DNA from: Ursidibacter arcticus
Lineage (GTDB): Bacteria; Pseudomonadota; Gammaproteobacteria; Enterobacterales; Pasteurellaceae
DNA: 32,785 bases
Assembly: GCF_009761375.1 (NCBI RefSeq)
Contig: NZ_LEKM01000024.1
Coordinates: 1 to 32,785 of the forward strand
Direction of reading: 5' to 3'
Positions 24,307 through 32,737 of the stretch are shown piece by piece; position 1 is the first letter of the stretch, and each line of letters begins with the position of its first letter. The notes below the pieces were generated by a model, which was not told the origin of the DNA, made no database searches, and was given only the letters and a program-made list of their open reading frames with translations. Position numbers and translations under genes: made by a program.

Positions 24307-24926
24307 ATGAAAAATTTAGAAGAAAAAAATTTATCTTTGGTTTCTGGTGGTATTTCTAAGAAAGATGAAGATTCAATTGTTGAATTCGCTGGTAATGTTG
24401 GATCTACGATCGGTGGTACACTAGGTCCTGGGGCTCAGAACTAGGTAAGGCATTTTTAGAAGCTGCAGCCAGAGATCAAATTAAAAACCCTGAGAGATGG
24501 GAGCATCCAGAATATAGCAAACCTTGGGATCCTTATGAGAAAAAGGATTCTAGCAATAGTAGTGACAAAGGTGGATCATCTTCAAGAGTCATCTGTACGC
24601 ACTTCTACCAAAAAGGTATGCTTTCACGTGAACTATGGCGTGCGGATATGGAATACACGCTTAAACATTTACCGCAATCAATGGTGAATGGTTACCATTT
24701 ATGGGCAATTCCTTACGTCAGATTAATGCGTAAATCGCCTTTAGCTGAAAAAGTGATGTACCCAATTGCATACCATCGTGCTAGAGAAATTGCTTATCAA
24801 CTGGGATATTTAGAAAAAGGCTCAATAAGAGGTAAAATCTGCAGAGCTATTTTAGAGCCAATTTGTCTATTTTTAGGAATGTTTACGACAGAGAAAAAAT
24901 ACCAAGAATTGTGGCGTAATGCTTGA
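24307..24926 (+). pseudogene. Large double-glycine bacteriocin precursor, broken by a one-base frameshift
   Basis: From ATG 24307 the frame gives the leader MKNLEEKNLSLVSGG, then ISKKDEDSIVEFAGNVGSTI and a short glycine zipper (GGTLGPGA), and stops at 24444 after 45 residues. If the G4 run at 24430-24433 had one more G, the frame would continue without interruption to 24926, a 206-residue precursor. The extension has a linker (KKDSSNSSDKGGSSS) and a C-terminal domain from about 24585 (VICTHFYQKGMLSRELWRAD, GYHLWAIPYVRLMRKSPLAE). Domains with this ICT...GYHLWA...RLMRKS pattern occur at the C-termini of various proteobacterial proteins, as far as I recall; I cannot name the family. The present allele would make only a short peptide, unless frameshifting or a sequencing error is involved. 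Confidence 0.65.
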
Positions 24927-24936
24927 TTTAGGTTAA

Positions 24937-24956
24937 AGAGAAAATGATTTTTCTCT
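24937..24956 (+). terminator. Terminator after the last bacteriocin module
   Basis: AGAGAAAA (24937-24944) pairs with TTTTCTCT (24949-24956) around a TGAT loop and is followed by AATGTTTTTT. It lies 10 bp after the end of the frameshifted precursor gene. Confidence 0.65.
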
Positions 24957-24985
24957 AATGTTTTTTGGATTTCGGGAGTAAACAC

Positions 24986-25062
24986 AGAACAGCACTTCTC
25001 TAATAGACACAACCCCTAACAAGCGGTAAGATCGTGCAACTTTTTTGCAAAATCTTACTGCT
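24986..25062 (+). repeat. Right copy of the 77-bp direct repeat flanking the island
   Basis: This copy matches 15558-15634 at 75 of 77 positions, including the OrfA fossil, the uptake signal (25019-25027) and the uptake-signal hairpin. It ends only 5 bp before the flavoprotein start codon. Confidence 0.85.
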
Positions 25063-25067
25063 TTTTT

Positions 25068-26684
25068 ATGTACCCAATTTCTATTTCTCATCATATTGAA
25101 ACCGATCTTCTGATTGTTGGCACTGGCATTGCAGGTTTGGCAAGTTGTGTAGAAGCCAATGCCAAGCAAATCCGTACAGTGTTAATTAGTAAAGCACCCA
25201 TTGGCAGTGGAGCGAGTTATTTTCCCCTTAAAGCGACTTTAGGTATTCAAGTGACAGGTGATCAGGACGATCACGCTAAATTTAAAGAAGATATTGACCG
25301 AGTCGCACAAGGAATGAACAACCCTAAAATTGTGCAAGCCTATATTGAAGATTCCGCACAAGCAGTCGAGCTATTAGAGCGGATAGGTTTTCGCCCTTGG
25401 AAACGCAATGATAATCGCCCTGCGTGCTTTGCCAAATATGCTCGCCCGATCTATTTGATTAACCAGTGGAAAGAAGCTGCCGAACGAGCCAAACAGATTA
25501 TTGAGCAACAGCAAACTGAATATTACGAAAATGCCACGTTGTTGCACATTGTAGTAAAACCGAATGAATCCCAACAGAATGTGGTGCAAGGGGCAATTTT
25601 CTGTCATAAAACAAGCGGTGAGATGCAGTATATTTTTTGCAAAACATCGCAAATTATTCTTGCCACAGGGGGGATTGCGGGCTTATATAAAGATAACCTT
25701 TACCCTGCCGATGTGATTGGTTCTAGCCATTATATTGCTCAACAAGCAGGGGCAAAGCTGACGAATTTGGAATTTATTCAATTTATCCCGTCTTTTGTTG
25801 AACCTAAATACAAAGTATTGTTTGGCGAGCATACTTTAAAATATGTGACTAAAGTAACGGATAGCCAAGGCAATGATCTCTTTGCTCACCTTTCACCTGA
25901 TGCTTTTAAGCAGATGATGCGAGAGCGGAGTGATTATGCCCCGTTTAGCGTTGATTTTAACTGCGTTGAATTTGATTTAGTGATGATGAAACACTTGCTT
26001 GAAAACCCACAGGAAAAAGGTGTTTATCTACACTACTCGGCGGATTTATATCAAGATCAAGAAGAATTTTATACGGTTTATCTAAATTGGTTAAACAATG
26101 AAGTCGGTATTCATTTATTGCGAGATAAAGTTGCGATTGCCCCTTTTGCACATAGTTGTAATGGGGGGATTGTGATTGATGATTATGCAGAAAGTGATGT
26201 AAAAGGTTTATTTGCGGTCGGGGAAGTTTCATCTTGCATTGAAGGGGCAAACCGTTTAGGCGGTAACTCCGTTGGCGGAAGTTTAGTTTTTGCCAAACGA
26301 GCGGTTAAACGCATTTTGCAAAATTTAGCCCAAAACCCACCGCTTACCACGACATTTTCAGCTCAAGATTGGGAAAATTATCTTGCCACATTGGTTAATC
26401 CGCAAGGTGATGAAAGTTTAAGTGCAAGCCAACTGCTTTTGATTATTCGGGAACTAATGGCTCGTTTTGCTAATGTTTATCGTACAACGGAAAACTTAAC
26501 AGCATTGCTAGATAGTTTGAAAATGCTGGAGCAACGCTATCAGCCACTAGCTTTTCATCAGCATCAAGGCATTGAAATTTACTATGCGTTAAAAACCGCA
26601 CAAGCCGTAGTAAATGCAATGTTACAACGAGAAACCAGTTTAGGTTCTCACTTTAGGTTAAAAGAAAATGAAAGTTTCGCTTAA
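25068..26684 (+). CDS. FAD-dependent oxidoreductase of the L-aspartate oxidase / fumarate reductase family
   Basis: This 538-residue cytoplasmic flavoprotein has an N-terminal dinucleotide-binding motif (DLLIVGTGIAGLASCVEA), the substrate-capping region (GSGASYFPLKATLGIQVTGD), and the C-terminal FAD block GLFAVGEVSSCIEGANRLGG, then NSVGGSLVFAKRAVKRI. No histidine for covalent FAD is seen in the usual N-terminal position, which favours a NadB-like soluble oxidase over FrdA. However, NADH-linked or unusual relatives exist and many Pasteurellaceae lack de novo NAD synthesis, so I leave it unnamed. There is no ribosome binding site, and the flanking repeat with its terminator abuts the start codon, so expression may be reduced or start further in. 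Confidence 0.8.
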   Translation: MYPISISHHIETDLLIVGTGIAGLASCVEANAKQIRTVLISKAPIGSGASYFPLKATLGIQVTGDQDDHAKFKEDIDRVAQGMNNPKIVQAYIEDSAQAVELLERIGFRPWKRNDNRPACFAKYARPIYLINQWKEAAERAKQIIEQQQTEYYENATLLHIVVKPNESQQNVVQGAIFCHKTSGEMQYIFCKTSQIILATGGIAGLYKDNLYPADVIGSSHYIAQQAGAKLTNLEFIQFIPSFVEPKYKVLFGEHTLKYVTKVTDSQGNDLFAHLSPDAFKQMMRERSDYAPFSVDFNCVEFDLVMMKHLLENPQEKGVYLHYSADLYQDQEEFYTVYLNWLNNEVGIHLLRDKVAIAPFAHSCNGGIVIDDYAESDVKGLFAVGEVSSCIEGANRLGGNSVGGSLVFAKRAVKRILQNLAQNPPLTTTFSAQDWENYLATLVNPQGDESLSASQLLLIIRELMARFANVYRTTENLTALLDSLKMLEQRYQPLAFHQHQGIEIYYALKTAQAVVNAMLQRETSLGSHFRLKENESFA

Positions 26685-26692
26685 TTCGGGCT

Positions 26693-26720
26693 ACGCAAAC
26701 GTTTTCTTTTTTTGTAAAAT
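26693..26720 (+). promoter_or_regulatory. PurR-controlled promoter of cvpA-purF
   Basis: ACGCAAACGTTTTCTT (26693-26708) matches the PurR box closely. TAAAAT (26715-26720, with an upstream TG) is a good extended -10 element, so bound PurR would cover the -35 region. cvpA-purF is a classic PurR target. Confidence 0.88.
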
Positions 26721-26759
26721 AGCACCTGTTTTTGCCAAATAGGCATTTTTTGAGGTTTT

Positions 26760-27272
26760 ATGGTTGATTTTATTATTATCGGAATTGTGGTTTTTTCAGT
26801 CCTTGTCAGTTTATGGCGAGGATTTGTTGAAGAAGTAATGTCTTTGGCAGGGTGGATTATCGCCTTTTTTATCGCCAGTAAGTTTTATCCTGCAATGGCG
26901 AATTTACTTCTTCAAATTGATTCAGTTTATTTACAAAATTCAGAATATCTACGCAACGGCATTGCCGCAGCAATCTTATTTATCGCAGTGTTAATCGTCA
27001 GCGGTATTATCAATGCGTTAATCGGGCAATTAGTCAGCAAGACAGGCTTATCAGGCACAGATAGAGTGCTTGGTGCTGGTTTTGGTATTTTGCGTGGTAT
27101 TTTTATTGTTGCAGCGATACTGTTCTTTTTAGACACCTTTACCAGTTTTGCTCAAAGTGAATTATGGAAAGAATCTAAATTGATTCCCCATTTTGATTTT
27201 ATTGTGAAATGGTTTTTTGAGCATTTTGAGCAGTTAAAAGTAAATTCAAGTTTTTTAAAATCGGCTAACTAG
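26760..27272 (+). CDS. cvpA: Inner-membrane protein CvpA
   Basis: This 170-residue membrane protein has four predicted helices and the CvpA pattern ([20 protein letters not shown], then [34 protein letters not shown] around residues 94-113). In E. coli it is needed for colicin V production or export and contributes to envelope tolerance; its exact role is unclear. It lies 8 bp upstream of purF under PurR control, the standard arrangement. Its closeness to a colicin V-like island is probably chance, because cvpA-purF is a core pair. Confidence 0.95.
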   Translation: MVDFIIIGIVVFSVLVSLWRGFVEEVMSLAGWIIAFFIASKFYPAMANLLLQIDSVYLQNSEYLRNGIAAAILFIAVLIVSGIINALIGQLVSKTGLSGTDRVLGAGFGILRGIFIVAAILFFLDTFTSFAQSELWKESKLIPHFDFIVKWFFEHFEQLKVNSSFLKSAN

Positions 27273-27280
27273 AGGTTATT

Positions 27281-28798
27281 ATGTGCGGAATTGTTGGGAT
27301 TATTGGTCATTCCCCCGTAAATCAAGCTATTTATGATGGCTTAACATTATTACAACATCGTGGGCAAGATGCCGCAGGTATTGTTACCATTGATGAAGAA
27401 AATCGTTTCCGCTTGCGTAAAGCAAACGGCTTAGTCAGCGAAGTTTTTCGCCAAGAGCATATGTTACGTTTACAAGGTAATGTCGGTATCGGACACGTTC
27501 GCTACCCAACAGCAGGTTCATCAAGCGTATCAGAAGCACAGCCTTTCTATGTAAATTCACCTTATGGTTTAACGCTTGTGCATAATGGAAATTTAACCAA
27601 CAATGCCGAGTTAAAACAGCGATTATTTACACTTGCAAAACGTCACGTCAATACCAATTCAGATTCTGAAGCTTTATTAAATATTTTTGCTCATTATCTT
27701 GATCAATACCCAGCAGAGCCACTCACGCCAGACAATATTTTTGAAACAGTGCGTAAAACGAATAAAGTCATTCGTGGTGCTTATGCGTGTTTAGCAATGA
27801 TTATTGGCTATGGAATGGTTGCATTTCGTGATCCTTATGGTATCCGCCCATTAGTATTAGGTAAACGTGAAGAAAATGGCAAAACCGAATATATGTTCGC
27901 CTCTGAAAGTATCGCTTTAGATATTGTCGGTTTTGAATATGTGCGTGATGTTCAACCAGGTGAAGCGATTTATATTACCTTTGATGGTCAATTCCATTCC
28001 GCAATTTGTGCAGATAATCCAAAACTAAACCCTTGTATTTTTGAATATGTTTATTTTGCACGCCCAGATTCTGTTATTGATGGTGTATCTGTATATGCGG
28101 CTCGTGTTCATATGGGACGTTTACTTGGCGAGAAAATCGCAACACAATGGCAAGATATTTTGCCTGAAATTGATGTGGTTATCCCAATTCCTGAAACATC
28201 AACAGACATTGCATTACAGATTGCGAACGTACTCAATAAACCTTATCGTCAAGGTTTTGTGAAAAACCGCTATGTTGCTCGCACCTTCATTATGCCAGGG
28301 CAAGCACAGCGTAAATCATCGGTACGCCGTAAATTAAACCCAATCACGAGTGAATTTAAAGATAAAACAGTCTTGTTGGTAGATGATTCTATCGTGCGTG
28401 GTACAACATCAGAGCAGATCGTTGAAATGGCTCGTCAAGCGGGAGCGAAAAAAGTGTATTTTGCGTCCGCCGCACCAGAAATTCGTTATCCAAACGTATA
28501 TGGTATTGATATGCCGACTTGCGAAGAATTAGTTGCTTATGACAGAAGTGTCGAACAAGTTGCCGAAATGATCGGTGTTGATCGCCTTGTTTTTCAAGAT
28601 TTAAGTGATCTATTCAAATCTGTTCAGCTTGAAAACCCAGCAATTCATAATTTTGATGCATCAGTCTTTACTGGTGAATACATTACGGGTGATGTTGATA
28701 AAGAATATTTAAATTGTATTGCTCAAGCGAGAAATGATAAAGCCAAAGCAAAACTTGCTCAACAAGCAACTAACTTAGAAATTCATAACGAAAGCTAA
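27281..28798 (+). CDS. purF: Amidophosphoribosyltransferase (PurF)
   Basis: This enzyme catalyses the first committed step of purine synthesis: PRPP plus glutamine gives phosphoribosylamine. The 505-residue protein starts with MCGIVGI, where Cys2 becomes the N-terminal nucleophile. Glutaminase blocks RGQDAAGI and [10 protein letters not shown] and the PRPP-binding loop [16 protein letters not shown] are intact. It is co-transcribed with cvpA and followed by a strong terminator. It has no propeptide, as in E. coli. Confidence 0.97.
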   Translation: MCGIVGIIGHSPVNQAIYDGLTLLQHRGQDAAGIVTIDEENRFRLRKANGLVSEVFRQEHMLRLQGNVGIGHVRYPTAGSSSVSEAQPFYVNSPYGLTLVHNGNLTNNAELKQRLFTLAKRHVNTNSDSEALLNIFAHYLDQYPAEPLTPDNIFETVRKTNKVIRGAYACLAMIIGYGMVAFRDPYGIRPLVLGKREENGKTEYMFASESIALDIVGFEYVRDVQPGEAIYITFDGQFHSAICADNPKLNPCIFEYVYFARPDSVIDGVSVYAARVHMGRLLGEKIATQWQDILPEIDVVIPIPETSTDIALQIANVLNKPYRQGFVKNRYVARTFIMPGQAQRKSSVRRKLNPITSEFKDKTVLLVDDSIVRGTTSEQIVEMARQAGAKKVYFASAAPEIRYPNVYGIDMPTCEELVAYDRSVEQVAEMIGVDRLVFQDLSDLFKSVQLENPAIHNFDASVFTGEYITGDVDKEYLNCIAQARNDKAKAKLAQQATNLEIHNES

Positions 28799-28817
28799 TA
28801 TATTTATAATGTTCCAT

Positions 28818-28857
28818 CAGCTCAAAATAGCCTTATGCGATTTTGAGCTGTTTTTTT
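28818..28857 (+). terminator. Strong intrinsic terminator of purF
   Basis: CAGCTCAAAAT (28818-28828) and ATTTTGAGCTG (28840-28850) form a perfect 11-bp stem followed by seven T residues. It ends 11 bp from the converging pilD stop codon. Confidence 0.92.
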
Positions 28858-28868
28858 ATGATTTATTC

Positions 28869-29528
28869 CTAACCTAAAATCATCACAGAAAAACTAATAA
28901 AAGGAATAAAAGGGAGCTTGGTTAATTGTTTTTTTGTCGCAAGATAAAAAATCAGTGAATAGCCTATACCTGCCACACTTGCAATAAACAGTAGCCAACA
29001 AAATTGTTCTAATGAAAATAAAGGCGATAGAACAATGAGTAAAATTATATCCCCTGAACCTAGTGCTTCTTTTTTCAAAATATACTTAATCAATAAAGCG
29101 AGTAAATTAAAAAAGAGGATAGCAATAAATAAAGTAAAAATCCGCTCGTAGAGAAAATAAGATTGATTAAAGAGTAGCTCTGTTATAGTAAGTAGAAGAA
29201 TAATAGCAATATAGTGTATATCAGTTAAGTAATAATAAATATCAATAAAAGAGAGATAAATTAGAATAAAGATAATCAATAAAATAAATATTGAGTATGA
29301 GCTAAATAGTGAAAATAATAGAAAGAGTAAGCCCATTAAATAGAAATATGCAAATGGCTTAGGTTGTAATTTTGAGTGTTTAACAAAATCAGCTTGCGTC
29401 ATTTCATAATCAATAAGGGTTGTAACATCTTGAAAAATAGCGTGGTTGATTTTATGTGGAAATTGATAGAATGCCCTTTTAAACCAAAATAGCATTGAGC
29501 AAGCAATCATTAATTTTAAACCGATCAT
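28869..29528 (-). CDS. pilD: Type IV prepilin peptidase (PilD-like), short form
   Basis: This polytopic A24 aspartic peptidase cleaves prepilin leaders. At 219 residues it is shorter than classical PilD (about 280-290) and lacks the cysteine-rich methyltransferase region, as do other short Pasteurellaceae versions. The catalytic aspartates are Asp96 in YLSFIDIYYYLTD and Asp160 in the GSGD motif (GSGDIILL). It has about six hydrophobic helices. Its start overlaps the pilC stop by 4 nt, making it the last gene of pilABCD. Whether it still N-methylates pilins is doubtful given the missing domain. Confidence 0.85.
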   Translation of the reverse strand: MIGLKLMIACSMLFWFKRAFYQFPHKINHAIFQDVTTLIDYEMTQADFVKHSKLQPKPFAYFYLMGLLFLLFSLFSSYSIFILLIIFILIYLSFIDIYYYLTDIHYIAIILLLTITELLFNQSYFLYERIFTLFIAILFFNLLALLIKYILKKEALGSGDIILLIVLSPLFSLEQFCWLLFIASVAGIGYSLIFYLATKKQLTKLPFIPFISFSVMILG

Positions 29529-30739
29529 TCTACTAATGCCCCCATATCAAAAATTGGTAAATAAAGCCCAAGCATAATTGTGCCGACAATTACCCCCATA
29601 ATCAGCATTAGCATAGGCTCAAGCAATTGTGAAAGTATATCAATTTGATAATCCAGTTTTTGCTGATATATCTCACTAATATGATGCAGCATTTGGCTAA
29701 GATTACCGCTTTTCTCACCAATAGCGATCATCTGTATCATTTCATTATCAAATACAGTCGGATTAAGCCCTTCATAAAAGCGGTAGCCTTGTTGTAATAA
29801 TTGGAGCATAAACCTGACTTCTTTTTGTAAAATTGGGTCATCGCTTTGTGTATGCTGAAAAGCATTCAAAATTTGGTTTAAACGAATATGTGCATCAAGC
29901 ATTAAGCGACAATTTTGGCAAAAAAAGACAATTCTAGCTTGTTTAATAATTTGGTTAAATATCGGTAATCGGCTTAATAATAAGAATTTAGCTCGTTTTA
30001 ATAATGTTGTTTTCTTATTTATAAAATAAAGAACAAAGCATAATATAAGCGTAAAAATAAATAATCCATAAATTGTATTAGTTAGAAATTGTGAAAATGA
30101 AAAGAGTATTTGCGTAATAAAAGGTAATTCTTTCGCTTTATTTGCATAGAGTTCAGCAAATTGTGGCACAATAAAAATAAGCAATAATAAGGATAGGCTT
30201 ATTGAAATAAATAAAATCATCGCAGGGTAGAACAGAATTTTTTTGATTTTTTTATTTAATTTATCTGATTTACTGCGAGATTCTGCCATATTGCATAAAA
30301 TTGTGGTTAAGTTACCGCTTGTTTCTCCCATCTTAATCAGTTGGACTTCTTGATGAGATAAATAAAACGGCAGTTTTTCTAAAGCCTGAGAAAAAGAGTA
30401 GCCAGCTTCAATCTGTACAATAAGATGTTGCAACCATTGAAATAAGCGAATCTGTTGGCAATTTTCCTTGATCATCACTAATGCCTGCTTTAGTGGAATG
30501 TGGGCTTTAATCAGTAATGCCAGTTGATGAATAATTTGAGTAATATCATCTTGTTTAGGCGGTGTTGGGATCACAAAATTTCGCTGCATACGAATATGGC
30601 TAAAGCCTTGAGCCAAAAGTTGTCTTTCGGCTTCATCTCGATGGCTTGCAAGCAGTTTCCCTCGCTGTTTTTGCTGAAATCGGTTTAGTCCTTTCCAGCG
30701 ATATTCATAAATACGCCCTACGGCTAAATCTTTATTCAT
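29525..30739 (-). CDS. pilC: Type IV pilus inner-membrane platform protein PilC
   Basis: This 404-residue GspF/PilC-family protein sits in the inner membrane and couples the ATPases to pilus assembly. It shows two duplicated helical cytoplasmic domains (with family pattern KMGETSGNLTTIL near residue 132 and AIGEKSGNLSQML near 334) and three transmembrane helices (about 168-190, 218-240 and 375-395). It overlaps pilB by 8 nt. Intact. Confidence 0.93.
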   Translation of the reverse strand: MNKDLAVGRIYEYRWKGLNRFQQKQRGKLLASHRDEAERQLLAQGFSHIRMQRNFVIPTPPKQDDITQIIHQLALLIKAHIPLKQALVMIKENCQQIRLFQWLQHLIVQIEAGYSFSQALEKLPFYLSHQEVQLIKMGETSGNLTTILCNMAESRSKSDKLNKKIKKILFYPAMILFISISLSLLLLIFIVPQFAELYANKAKELPFITQILFSFSQFLTNTIYGLFIFTLILCFVLYFINKKTTLLKRAKFLLLSRLPIFNQIIKQARIVFFCQNCRLMLDAHIRLNQILNAFQHTQSDDPILQKEVRFMLQLLQQGYRFYEGLNPTVFDNEMIQMIAIGEKSGNLSQMLHHISEIYQQKLDYQIDILSQLLEPMLMLIMGVIVGTIMLGLYLPIFDMGALVE

Positions 30740-32126
30740 TCCCTAGCACCCTTTCTACTTCAGCTAAATTAGTCTGTTGATTAGCAATTTTCTCTTTAGC
30801 ACTCTCAAACAGTGTTGGAAAATCTAAACAAGCGGTCTGTTTCTCAAATTCTTTTGCAGATCGGCTTAAAAATTGATAAACGCCTATTCGCCCTTTATAG
30901 CCTTGATAGCAATGAGAACAGCCTTTGCCTACGCATTGGCGGCATATTTTTCTGACAAGTCGTTGTGCAATCACTAAGAGTAGGGCGTTTTTGATTTCAT
31001 ATTCTTGAATACCTAACTGAGTAAGGCGTTCTACCGCAGAGAGTGCATCGTTGGTATGCAATGTAGAAAGAACCAAATGTCCTGTTTGTGCTGCACTTAA
31101 TGCCATTTTTGCACTCTCTTTATCACGAATTTCCCCGAGCATAATGACATCAGGATCTTGACGTAAAAAAGTGCGTAATAGTCGGCTAAAATCCAGTTGA
31201 ATATTAGGGTTTACTTGTGTTTGGATTAAGCCATCAATCTCAATTTCAATCGGATCTTCTGCGGTAAGAATATGTTTTTCGGTTTGGTTTAAATGGCTTA
31301 ACGCACTATATAGCGTAATACTTTTACCACTCCCTGTTGGCCCTGTAACCAGTATCAAACCTTGTGGTTGTTGTAGGGCATTAAGCAAAAGCTGTTTTTG
31401 GTTGGTGTTAAAGCCAAGATCTGAAAAATCAAAATGAGTAGGTTTATTTTTCTGTAAACGCAAAACGGCTTTTTCACCGTAGTTTGTCGGCAAGGTTGAT
31501 ACCCTAAAATCTAAAGTATCAGAAAGTGCGGTTGTAAAACTAAATTGTCCGTCTTGCGGTAGGCGAGATTCGCTAATATCTAGTTTGGCAAGTAATTTAA
31601 TTCGAGAGAGAATTCGCTGACTAAAATGGTGTGAAAGCGTTTTATAAAGATGCAAAACACCATCAATGCGTAAACGAATAACTAAACGATCTTGTCTAGG
31701 TTCAATATGTATATCTGAAACTTGTTGGGTAACACAAGTTTTAAACAGATTATCTAAAATCTGGATAATGGGATCATTTAAGTCTAAATGTTCACTACGA
31801 TGCTCAGTGTAGTCATAATGTTCCGTATTTTCATAGTGTATTGTTTGTTGTTCGGGAGAAAGTGCATTCAGCAAGTATTTCAGCTCTTCGCTGGCAATGA
31901 TGACAGGTTCTATCTGCTTATTATGCAAGAAAGCGAACATCTCACAAGCACTGAGATTATTTTCATCATCAATCGCTAACCACAACGTTTGTATATTTTC
32001 TTGTACAGGAATGGCTAAATAGCGTTGCAACAGTTGCTTTTCTTGGCAATTACGTTGCCATAGTTCCTGTTCAATTTGAAATAACCTATCGTTATTTTTC
32101 TCATAAACCGTATATTCAGACAGCAT
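30732..32126 (-). CDS. pilB: Type IV pilus assembly ATPase PilB
   Basis: This is the cytoplasmic hexameric ATPase driving pilus extension. The 464-residue protein has a divergent, short N-terminal domain, then the conserved GspE core: SDIHIEP (137-143), Walker A GPTGSGKS (262-269), Asp box TAEDPIEIEIDGLIQ, Walker B DPDVIMLGEIRD and His box TGHLVLSTLHTNDA. A zinc-binding CRQCVGKGCSHC lies near residue 395. The gene contains the only full ten-base ACAAGCGGTC uptake signal in the window (30828-30837), and a Hin-type core at 31524-31532. It starts at 32126 behind AAGGGGG. Confidence 0.95.
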   Translation of the reverse strand: MLSEYTVYEKNNDRLFQIEQELWQRNCQEKQLLQRYLAIPVQENIQTLWLAIDDENNLSACEMFAFLHNKQIEPVIIASEELKYLLNALSPEQQTIHYENTEHYDYTEHRSEHLDLNDPIIQILDNLFKTCVTQQVSDIHIEPRQDRLVIRLRIDGVLHLYKTLSHHFSQRILSRIKLLAKLDISESRLPQDGQFSFTTALSDTLDFRVSTLPTNYGEKAVLRLQKNKPTHFDFSDLGFNTNQKQLLLNALQQPQGLILVTGPTGSGKSITLYSALSHLNQTEKHILTAEDPIEIEIDGLIQTQVNPNIQLDFSRLLRTFLRQDPDVIMLGEIRDKESAKMALSAAQTGHLVLSTLHTNDALSAVERLTQLGIQEYEIKNALLLVIAQRLVRKICRQCVGKGCSHCYQGYKGRIGVYQFLSRSAKEFEKQTACLDFPTLFESAKEKIANQQTNLAEVERVLGNE

Positions 32127-32144
32127 TTTTCCCCCTTTAAGATC

Positions 32145-32179
32145 AGGCTCTTTCTTGGTTTGAATTAAAGAAAGAGCCT
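32145..32179 (-). terminator. Intercistronic hairpin between pilA and pilB
   Basis: AGGCTCTTTCTT (32145-32156) pairs perfectly with AAGAAAGAGCCT (32168-32179), a 12-bp stem with an 11-nt loop. It starts 14 bp after the pilA stop. With no T-run behind it on the minus strand, it more likely stabilises the pilA mRNA or attenuates than fully terminates. Confidence 0.7.
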
Positions 32180-32192
32180 ATAAATATCAACT

Positions 32193-32630
32193 CTAGCCAC
32201 AGAATCCAGCAGGGAACAGACTGGTATCACTGCCTTTACATTTTGTTGCCCAAGTAATATTTCCATTGGTTACTGTTGGTGTAAGGGTGTATCCATAACC
32301 ATCTAAATTGCCTTTTCCATCAACAGTAATAACTCCAGCAGAGACCGTAACTGATTTTAAGTATTTGGCATCATTACTTTCGGTTTTAGCCGCCTGAATA
32401 CCGTTTGAACCTGCAGCACAGTTTGTAACAGCCCCAGTGTTGTAAATACAGATTTCAACGTCTGATTTATAAGACGCAGATGCACGAAGTAGCTCGGAAA
32501 GTGCCGCTTTCTGGGTATAACTGGTATAAGACGGAATAGCGATAGTGGCAAGAATGGCAATGATTGCAATCACAATCATTAACTCAATGAGCGTAAAGGC
32601 TTTTTGCATAGGTGAAACTAATTTATACAT
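32193..32630 (-). CDS. pilA: Type IV major pilin PilA
   Basis: This pilin precursor polymerises into type IV pili, used for adhesion, twitching and DNA uptake. I use the ATG at 32630 because TTAAGGAAATCT precedes it (145 residues); the longer upstream frame is not needed. The leader [11 protein letters not shown] is followed by the class III signal [20 protein letters not shown], with Glu5 of the mature protein present. The residue before the cleavage point is Ala instead of the usual Gly, as I recall for Actinobacillus pilins. The C-terminal disulphide loop is framed by [14 protein letters not shown]. Confidence 0.93.
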   Translation of the reverse strand: MYKLVSPMQKAFTLIELMIVIAIIAILATIAIPSYTSYTQKAALSELLRASASYKSDVEICIYNTGAVTNCAAGSNGIQAAKTESNDAKYLKSVTVSAGVITVDGKGNLDGYGYTLTPTVTNGNITWATKCKGSDTSLFPAGFCG

Positions 32631-32718
32631 AGATTTCCTTAAATGAATAGTGAGTAAATGTAAAACAATGAGCGGTGTTTCCAACACCTCAGATTATTGA
32701 CAAAGTCTTTTTTCATTC

Positions 32719-32737
32719 GGACGCCAGCGTGGCGTCC
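32719..32737. repeat. Short GC-rich palindrome upstream of pilA
   Basis: GGACGCCA (32719-32726) and TGGCGTCC (32730-32737) form a perfect 8-bp stem with a 3-nt loop in otherwise AT-rich DNA. It may be the terminator of a gene beyond the right edge or a copy of a small dispersed repeat. The rest of 32631-32785 presumably holds the pilA promoter; no clear CRP-S site is seen. Confidence 0.45.

Noticed and set aside
26760-27272. cvpA as part of the bacteriocin island because of its name (colicin V production)
   Set aside because: It is the normal PurR-controlled neighbour of purF, outside the flanking repeats and core-like, so its position near the island is most likely coincidental.
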